Assembly (NCBI GenBank): GCA_007132315.1
Contig: SLOW01000243.1
Span: forward strand, 1 to 9,626
Direction: 5' to 3'
From: Opitutales bacterium
GTDB lineage: Bacteria > Verrucomicrobiota > Verrucomicrobiia > Opitutales > T3Sed10-336
Length of the DNA: 9,626 nucleotides
Shown: piece after piece, positions 4,471-9,626 of the stretch
Layout of the letters: every line of letters starts with the position of its first letter
Position numbering within the stretch: the stretch's first letter is position 1
Program-made: the position numbers and the translations under genes
The notes under the pieces: model-generated
What the model saw: the letters and a program-made list of their open reading frames with translations, nothing else
What the model was told of the DNA's origin: nothing
Databases searched by the model: none

Positions 4471-7239
4471 ATGCCACGTAAAGCCACCGCCAAGACGAAG
4501 AAAACGCGAACCGCCGCCAAGAAAACGGCGACGAAGCGTTCTTCCAGCAAGACAAAGTTGGTCTATGCCTTCGGCAAGAAGACGGACGGAAACGGCAAGA
4601 TGAAGCCTCTTCTCGGAGGCAAGGGCGCCAACTTGGCGGAAATGTCCCGCATTGGCTTGCCGGTTCCCCCCGGGTTCACCATCACCACCGATGTCTGCAC
4701 CGCGTATTACGAAAACAACAACACCTACCCGAAGGGCCTTGAGAAGCAGATTCTGGATGCTCTGAAGGATGTTGAAAAGCAGACCGGCAAGAAATTCGGG
4801 GACCCGGCCAACCCGTTGCTTTTCTCCGTTCGTTCCGGCGCCCGCGATTCGATGCCGGGTATGATGGACACGATCCTCAACCTCGGTCTCAACGACAAGA
4901 CCGTGGAGGGCCTGGCGGAAAAATCCGGCAATCCCCGCTTCGCCTATGACTGTTACCGGCGTTTTATCCAGATGTACGGCGATGTCGTCATGGGTGTCCA
5001 ACCCGATGGCGAACACGCGCACGAACCGTTCGACGAGATCATGTACGACCTCAAGAAGGAGGTCGGGGTTGCCTTGGACAGCGAACTGACCACCGACAAC
5101 CTGCTCGAGCTGATCCGCCGCTACAAGGCGTTGATCAAGCGAATGACCGGCGGCGCCTTCCCGCAGGACGTTTACCGGCAGCTGCACGGCTCGATCGGAG
5201 CGGTATTCGGATCCTGGAACAACGAGCGCGCGGTCATCTATCGTCGCAAGTACAACATTCCCCACGAATGGGGCACCGCGGTCAACGTCCAGGCCATGGT
5301 TTTCGGAAACATGGGAGATTCGTCGGCCACCGGCGTGGCGTTCACCCGCGACCCGGCCACCGGCGAGAAGGTGTTTTACGGCGAATACCTCATCAACGCC
5401 CAGGGCGAGGATGTGGTCGCCGGAACCCGCACGCCCAAAGCGATCGCCGAACTGGCCCATGAAATGCCCAAGGCCCACAAGGAGCTGGAGAAAGTTCGGC
5501 ACCGGCTGGAAAAACACTTCAAGGACCTGCAGGACTTCGAGTTCACCGTCGAAGACGGCAAACTCTACATGCTGCAAACCCGCAATGGAAAGCGGACCGG
5601 TCTCGCGGCCGTGCGCATCGCCGTGGAAATGGTGAACGAACGGCTCATCAACTGGAAAACCGCTCTCACACGCATTCCCGCCGAGTCGATCGCTTCCCTG
5701 CTGGTGCCGATTTTCGACACGGAGCAGCGGAAGAAGGTCAAGGTGATCGCCACCGGCCTTCCCGCCGGTCCGGGCGCCGCTTCGGGTAAGATTGTTCTGA
5801 GCGCCAAAGAAGCCGAGCGCCAACACGCCAAGGGAGAACGGGTCATTCTCTGCCGCCAGGAAACCTCGCCTGAAGACATCGGGGGCATGCTGGCGTCGGA
5901 GGGCATCCTCACCTCCCGCGGTGGTGTCAGCTCCCATGCCGCTCTGGTGGCTCGGCAGATGGGCAAGGTGTGCATCTGCGGCGCCTCTGACATCCACATG
6001 GATTACACCCGGCGCGAGATCCGGATCGGCACCCTCAAACTCAAGGAGCACGACGATATCTCCATCGACGGAACCACCGGCGAGGTTTACGCCGGTTATG
6101 TGCCGACCGCTCCTTCGGAGGTGACCCAGATCCTGTCGGGTAAACTGAAAGCCAAGGACAGCTACACGTACCAGATCTTCGAACAGGTGATGACCTGGGC
6201 CGACAAGGTCCGGCGCCTCGGCATCCGCACGAACGCGGACAGCCCGGAACAGGCGTCCCTCGCCGTCGCCCTGGGAGCCGCCGGAATCGGCTTGTGCCGG
6301 ACCGAGCATATGTTCTTCGAAGGCGACCGGATCGTCGCCATGCGCGAAATGATCCTCGCCGACAGCGAGAAGGCACGCCGCAGCGCCCTGGCGAAGCTCC
6401 TGCCCTACCAGCGCAAGGACTTCACGGGCATCTTCAAGGCGATGAACGGCCATCCGGTGACCATCCGCCTGCTCGACCCGCCTTTGCACGAATTCCTGCC
6501 GCACGACGACATCGCCATCCAGGGCCTGGCCGAGAGATTGAACATCTCCCAGGAGAAAATCATCGAGCGGGTCAAGGCCCTGCACGAACAGAATCCGATG
6601 CTGGGTCACCGCGGCTGCCGCCTCGGAATCGCCTATCCGGAAATCACCGAAATGCAGGCCCGGGCGATCTTCGAAGCCGCCGCCAGCGTGCTCAAAGCCA
6701 AGAAGCCGATGACGGTGGAACCGGAAATCATGGTGCCGCTGGTCGGGTTCCCCGGAGAGCTGGAAAACCAGGTCAAGATCATCCACCGCGTGGCTCAGGA
6801 GGTCATGGACAAGAAAAAAGTGAAAATCAAGTACCTGGTGGGCACGATGATCGAAGTGCCGCGGGCCGCCGTGGTCGCGGATGAAATCGCCGCAACAGCC
6901 GAGTTCTTCAGCTTCGGCACCAACGACCTGACCCAGACCACGCTGGGCATGAGCCGCGACGACACAGCCGCGTTCCTGCCGCTCTACGAGAAGCTGGATA
7001 TTGTCCCCCGCAATCCGTTCGCCACGTTGGATGCCGGCGGAGTCGGAGAATTGATGAAGATCGGTGTGGAAAAAGGACGGTCCACCCGGAAGAACATCAA
7101 GCTGGGGATCTGCGGCGAACACGGCGGCGATCCCGACTCGATCGAGTTCTGCCACCGGATCGGACTGAGCTACGTGAGCTGCTCGCCCAATCGCGTGCCT
7201 ATCGCCCGCCTCGCCGCGGCGCAGGCGGCACTCGCCTGA
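4471..7239 (+). CDS. ppdK: Pyruvate, phosphate dikinase with lysine-rich N-terminal tail
   Basis: A 922-aa enzyme interconverting ATP + pyruvate + phosphate and AMP + PEP + PPi in the cytoplasm. The nucleotide-binding domain begins at about residue 30 (LVYAFGKK, LLGGKGANLAEM, VPPGFTITT) and includes SVRSGARDSMPGMMDTILNL (119-138) and GDSSATGVAFTRDPATGEK (282-300). The phospho-His domain has TSRGGVSSHAALVARQMGK (481-499) with catalytic His489. The C-terminal PEP/pyruvate barrel has GLCRTEHMFF (607-616), RLLDPPLHEFLP (666-677), GTMIEVPRAA (791-800), FGTNDLTQTTLGMSRDD (815-831) and CGEHGGDP (881-888) with the catalytic Cys881. Bacterial PPDKs are usually near 870-900 aa; the excess is a 29-residue tail with 12 Lys/Arg and no acidic residue. 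Ser487 stands where most family members have Thr (TSH). The ATG at 4471 is the only start that keeps the nucleotide domain complete. Ribosome site is weak (TAGAG). It forms its own unit with a promoter before and terminator after it. Confidence 0.97.
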   Translation: MPRKATAKTKKTRTAAKKTATKRSSSKTKLVYAFGKKTDGNGKMKPLLGGKGANLAEMSRIGLPVPPGFTITTDVCTAYYENNNTYPKGLEKQILDALKDVEKQTGKKFGDPANPLLFSVRSGARDSMPGMMDTILNLGLNDKTVEGLAEKSGNPRFAYDCYRRFIQMYGDVVMGVQPDGEHAHEPFDEIMYDLKKEVGVALDSELTTDNLLELIRRYKALIKRMTGGAFPQDVYRQLHGSIGAVFGSWNNERAVIYRRKYNIPHEWGTAVNVQAMVFGNMGDSSATGVAFTRDPATGEKVFYGEYLINAQGEDVVAGTRTPKAIAELAHEMPKAHKELEKVRHRLEKHFKDLQDFEFTVEDGKLYMLQTRNGKRTGLAAVRIAVEMVNERLINWKTALTRIPAESIASLLVPIFDTEQRKKVKVIATGLPAGPGAASGKIVLSAKEAERQHAKGERVILCRQETSPEDIGGMLASEGILTSRGGVSSHAALVARQMGKVCICGASDIHMDYTRREIRIGTLKLKEHDDISIDGTTGEVYAGYVPTAPSEVTQILSGKLKAKDSYTYQIFEQVMTWADKVRRLGIRTNADSPEQASLAVALGAAGIGLCRTEHMFFEGDRIVAMREMILADSEKARRSALAKLLPYQRKDFTGIFKAMNGHPVTIRLLDPPLHEFLPHDDIAIQGLAERLNISQEKIIERVKALHEQNPMLGHRGCRLGIAYPEITEMQARAIFEAAASVLKAKKPMTVEPEIMVPLVGFPGELENQVKIIHRVAQEVMDKKKVKIKYLVGTMIEVPRAAVVADEIAATAEFFSFGTNDLTQTTLGMSRDDTAAFLPLYEKLDIVPRNPFATLDAGGVGELMKIGVEKGRSTRKNIKLGICGEHGGDPDSIEFCHRIGLSYVSCSPNRVPIARLAAAQAALA

Positions 7240-7275
7240 GCGACGATCCCCGTTCCCGCGCCATTTGACTGACGC

Positions 7276-7306
7276 AAAGCCCCCGTCCGCGGACGGGGGC
7301 TTTTTT
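7276..7306 (+). terminator. Intrinsic terminator of ppdK
   Basis: GCCCCCGTCC (7279-7288) and GGACGGGGGC (7291-7300) form a perfect 10-bp G/C stem around GC. It extends with AAA before and TTT after, and ends in TTTTTT (7301-7306). It lies 37 bp after the ppdK stop. The A-run on the 5' side could make it partly bidirectional, but no minus-strand gene ends here. Confidence 0.94.
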
Positions 7307-7352
7307 GTGCGAACCTGTTCGACGTTGACGCCAACCGGTCAACGGGATGCAT

Positions 7353-7381
7353 TTGACGCTTCGGCCCGGACGTGCGATAGA
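7353..7381 (+). promoter_or_regulatory. Candidate promoter of the ABC-F gene
   Basis: TTGACG (7353-7358) and GATAGA (7376-7381) are spaced by 17 nt, which is the best spacing for sigma70. The -35 matches five of six consensus bases and the -10 only three. The site is downstream of the ppdK terminator and 41 bp before the ABC-F start, so a separate promoter is expected in this gap. A second TTGACG lies at 7325. Confidence 0.4.
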
Positions 7382-7422
7382 GTCCATTTCGCCGCCGAGC
7401 CGGCGCCATTACTGCATTTGTC

Positions 7423-9042
7423 ATGATCAATCTGAGAGATATCTCAATCACCTACGGGGAACGTGCCTTGTTCAACGGCATCTCGGCCACCATCGGTCAG
7501 CACGATCGGATCGGCCTGGTCGGCGTGAACGGTTCCGGCAAATCGACTTTGTTCAAGGTGCTCCTCGGCGAGATCGAGCCGCATGCGGGCGAGCTCGAAA
7601 CACCCGACTTTGTCACCCTGGGCTACCTCCCGCAGGACGGGATCAGCGCAAAAGGCAAAACGCTCTACGCCGAGGCCGAATCCGCCTTCGCCGACACGCT
7701 GACCCTCCAGAAGAAAATCGACGCCGCCACCGAACGCATGTACGAGCTGGATCCGGCCGAGGAGGAATACTACGAGTTGATCGACACCATCGGCGAATGG
7801 GAACACCAGCTGGAGGAACACGAACCGGAGAAGATGAAATCCCGGATCGAACGCATTCTTCACGGCCTCGGATTCTCCCAGGAGGACCTCACTCGCGATA
7901 CCGGCGAATTTTCCGGGGGCTGGCAGATGCGTATCGCGCTGGCCAAACTTCTCCTGCAGACGCCCTCCCTGCTGCTCCTCGACGAGCCCACCAACCACCT
8001 CGATATTCTGTCGCAGCACTGGCTCGAAGGTTACCTGAAAAACTACCGGGGCGCCCTGATGGTGATTTCGCACGACAAGGCGTTTCTCAACACCGTCACG
8101 AACCGAACGTTCGAGCTGAAACTGGGAGCGCTCAACACCTACTCCGGCAACTACGACTTTTACGAAAAGGAAAGCGCCGCCAGAATCGCCACCCTGCGAA
8201 AGAAGGCTGCCGAACAGAAAAAGGAAATCGCACGGCAAAAGGAGTTCATCAACCGTTTTCGCTCCAACCAGAAGAAGGCGAGCATGGTGCAGAGCCGCAT
8301 CAAACAATTGGAGAAAAAGGAAATCATCCAGCCGGAGCGCGAGGAGAAAAAAATTTTCTTCCGTTTTCCCAAACCCCCTCCGGCGAGTCAGAAGGTTGTC
8401 GAGCTGACCGACGTGTATAAGGCCTACGGAGACATTAAGGTCTTCAATGGTTTGAGCCTTCGCATCGACAAGGACGACCGGATGGCGGTGGTCGGCGTCA
8501 ACGGCGCGGGAAAATCGACTCTAGCCCGTATTCTGGCGAGCGTCGAAGCGATCGACGCCGGTGAACGCGAGTACGGAATCAATACGGTCATCGGCTACTT
8601 TGCCCAGCAGCAGGCCGAAGAACTCGATCCCCGCAAAACGGTTCTGGAGGAAGTCGAAGCGGCGGCGATGGACAACCCCGACGCCAACCCGAGGGGCGCG
8701 CTGGGAGCGCTGCTGTTCAGCGGCAACGAACAGAAAAAATCAGTCGAGGTACTCTCCGGAGGAGAACGGAACCGGGTCGCACTGGCCAAAATGCTCATGA
8801 AGCCGGCCAATTGCGTGATACTGGACGAACCCACCAATCACCTCGATATCCGCAGCAAAGAGGTCCTGCAGGAAGCCATTAATCTGTTCGACGGCACGGT
8901 GATCCTCGTCAGCCACGACCGGGACTTCCTGGATCCCGTGGTCAACAAAGTCCTCGAGGTCCGACCCGACGGCAGCCGTATGCTGACCTGCAACGTCAGC
9001 GAGTACATCGACCGGATCGAGGAAGAATCCCAGGTGCGCTGA
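7423..9042 (+). CDS. ABC-F family ATPase (ribosome-associated, EttA/YbiT/Uup-like)
   Basis: A 539-aa protein with two ATP-binding cassettes and no membrane segments, the form of the ABC-F family of translation factors. Cassette 1: Walker A GVNGSGKST (34-42), Q-loop LPQDG, signature FSGGW (163-167), Walker B LLLLDEPTNHLD (183-194), switch His217 (ISHDKAF). Cassette 2: GVNGAGKST (358-366), LSGGERNR (444-451), ILDEPTNHLD (466-475), VSHDRDF (496-502). Both catalytic glutamates (188, 469) are kept. The linker between them (about 240-325) is charged and helical in look (KKAAEQKKEIARQKEF), as expected for the P-site tRNA interaction motif. Such proteins bind the ribosomal E site and act in translation, some in antibiotic protection. 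Size is near EttA/YbiT (about 530-555 aa) and shorter than Uup; the C-terminal coiled-coil domain of Uup is absent. Subfamily and any resistance role cannot be set from sequence by eye. The ATG at 7423 starts exactly at the cassette; no Shine-Dalgarno site is seen. Confidence 0.95.
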   Translation: MINLRDISITYGERALFNGISATIGQHDRIGLVGVNGSGKSTLFKVLLGEIEPHAGELETPDFVTLGYLPQDGISAKGKTLYAEAESAFADTLTLQKKIDAATERMYELDPAEEEYYELIDTIGEWEHQLEEHEPEKMKSRIERILHGLGFSQEDLTRDTGEFSGGWQMRIALAKLLLQTPSLLLLDEPTNHLDILSQHWLEGYLKNYRGALMVISHDKAFLNTVTNRTFELKLGALNTYSGNYDFYEKESAARIATLRKKAAEQKKEIARQKEFINRFRSNQKKASMVQSRIKQLEKKEIIQPEREEKKIFFRFPKPPPASQKVVELTDVYKAYGDIKVFNGLSLRIDKDDRMAVVGVNGAGKSTLARILASVEAIDAGEREYGINTVIGYFAQQQAEELDPRKTVLEEVEAAAMDNPDANPRGALGALLFSGNEQKKSVEVLSGGERNRVALAKMLMKPANCVILDEPTNHLDIRSKEVLQEAINLFDGTVILVSHDRDFLDPVVNKVLEVRPDGSRMLTCNVSEYIDRIEEESQVR

Positions 9043-9061
9043 CCCGTCGCCGGACACGGGT
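9042..9061. terminator. Weak hairpin between convergent genes
   Basis: ACCCGT (9042-9047) pairs with ACGGGT (9056-9061) across an 8-nt loop, in the 28-bp gap between the convergent ABC-F and gpmI genes. No T-run follows on either strand, so it is at best a weak shared terminator. Confidence 0.3.
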
Positions 9062-9070
9062 TCGCGGGAC

Positions 9071-9626
9071 TCAGCCTTTCTCGATCAAGCTGACACCGGT
9101 CATCTCTTCCGGAACCGGAAGCTCCATCAGTTCGAGAAGGGTGGGCGCGATATCGGCCAGACGGCCTTCCCGGCGCAAGGTGAAGCCTTCGCAGCCGCGG
9201 CCAACGACAAACAGTTCCACCGGATTCAGGGTGTGGGAGGTGTGCGGACCGTCCGATCCCGAATCGAACATTTGGTCGGCGTTTCCGTGGTCGGCGGTCA
9301 CGATGGCGCGCCCTTCCCTGGTCGCCAGTGCTTCCAGTAATTCGGCGACACAGGCATCCACCGTTTCGACGGCTTTCACCGTGGCTTCCAGAACACCGGT
9401 GTGCCCCACCATGTCCGGGTTGGCGAAGTTGACCACCAGCAGACCGTACTCTCCGGAAAGGATGGCCTCCTTCGCCGCGGCCGTCACCTCTCGGGCCGCC
9501 ATCTCCGGTTGCTGATCGTACGTCGAGACTTTGGGGCTGGGGGCCATCTTCCGGTCTTCCAACGGAAACGGAACTTCGCGGTAGTCGTTGAAGAAAAAGG
9601 TGACGTGCGGGTATTTTTCCGTTTCC
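9071..9626 (-). CDS. gpmI: 2,3-bisphosphoglycerate-independent phosphoglycerate mutase, C-terminal part (5' end outside window)
   Basis: The minus-strand frame is open to the window edge; an internal ATG at 9562 is not the start, since conserved sequence (ETEKYPHVTFFFNDYRE) continues before it. The visible 185 residues are the last third of a roughly 510-aa enzyme that interconverts 3- and 2-phosphoglycerate in the cytoplasm using two Mn ions. Visible metal-binding motifs of the alkaline-phosphatase-like fold are NFANPDMVGHTG (Asp and His), TADHGNADQM (Asp-His) and HTSHT (His). PSPKVSTYDQQPEM is a family landmark just before them. The C-terminus (DIAPTLLELM, then GVSLIEKG) is complete. It converges on the ABC-F gene. 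With ppdK 2 kb away it belongs to lower glycolysis/gluconeogenesis, but the two are not cotranscribed. Confidence 0.97.
   Translation of the reverse strand, partial: ETEKYPHVTFFFNDYREVPFPLEDRKMAPSPKVSTYDQQPEMAAREVTAAAKEAILSGEYGLLVVNFANPDMVGHTGVLEATVKAVETVDACVAELLEALATREGRAIVTADHGNADQMFDSGSDGPHTSHTLNPVELFVVGRGCEGFTLRREGRLADIAPTLLELMELPVPEEMTGVSLIEKG

Noticed and set aside
4465..7155. 896-aa open frame on the minus strand opposite ppdK
   Set aside because: It lies fully antisense to a gene with every PPDK motif. Its composition (rich in Gly, Asp, His, Leu, Val) is typical of the reverse reading of GC-biased codons, and no domain is recognisable.
7444..8307. 287-aa minus-strand open frame opposite the ABC-F gene
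   Set aside because: Shadow of the conserved two-cassette ATPase; no independent motif or start signal.

Overview
The window is GC-rich, gene-dense bacterial chromosome. It carries six recognisable protein genes, two of them cut by the window edges, around one long non-coding stretch. No phage, plasmid, CRISPR or rRNA/tRNA signature is visible. Three traits loosely suggest the PVC group (Verrucomicrobiota/Kiritimatiellota/Planctomycetota): a CysJ-like flavoprotein without its flavodoxin half, a pyruvate phosphate dikinase with a lysine-rich N-terminal tail, and starts without clear Shine-Dalgarno sites. This is inference from general family knowledge, and the phylum is not certain.

Layout, left to right. 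(1) 2-1420 (+): 3' part of a hybrid sensor histidine kinase (PAS/PAC end, HisKA, HATPase, receiver). (2) 1438-2610 (-): FAD/NADPH reductase of the sulfite-reductase alpha type, convergent with the kinase. (3) A 160-bp divergent spacer. (4) 2771-3514 (+): RsuA/RluB-type pseudouridine synthase. (5) 3515-4470: 956 bp without an intact gene. It holds a probable decayed minus-strand gene fragment, an AT-rich double (nested) perfect palindrome, a GC-rich imperfect palindrome next to it, and the likely promoter of the next gene. (6) 4471-7239 (+): pyruvate, phosphate dikinase, followed by a textbook intrinsic terminator at 7276-7306. (7) 7423-9042 (+): ABC-F family ATPase with a sigma70-like promoter candidate upstream. 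(8) 9071-9626 (-): 3' part of the cofactor-independent phosphoglycerate mutase gene, convergent with the ABC-F gene.

Functionally, PPDK and phosphoglycerate mutase both belong to lower glycolysis/gluconeogenesis (PEP-pyruvate and 3PG-2PG). The pseudouridine synthase and ABC-F protein act on the ribosome. The kinase and the flavoprotein have no partner genes in view. Most genes seem to be separate transcription units (convergent or divergent pairs, terminator after ppdK), so no operon logic links them.

I do not see a clear new multi-gene system. The least explained part is 3629-4200: about 300 bp of stacked inverted repeats with a sharp base-composition shift, next to coding-like but broken minus-strand sequence. 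It looks like a small non-autonomous element or structured repeat family that landed in or beside a dying gene.
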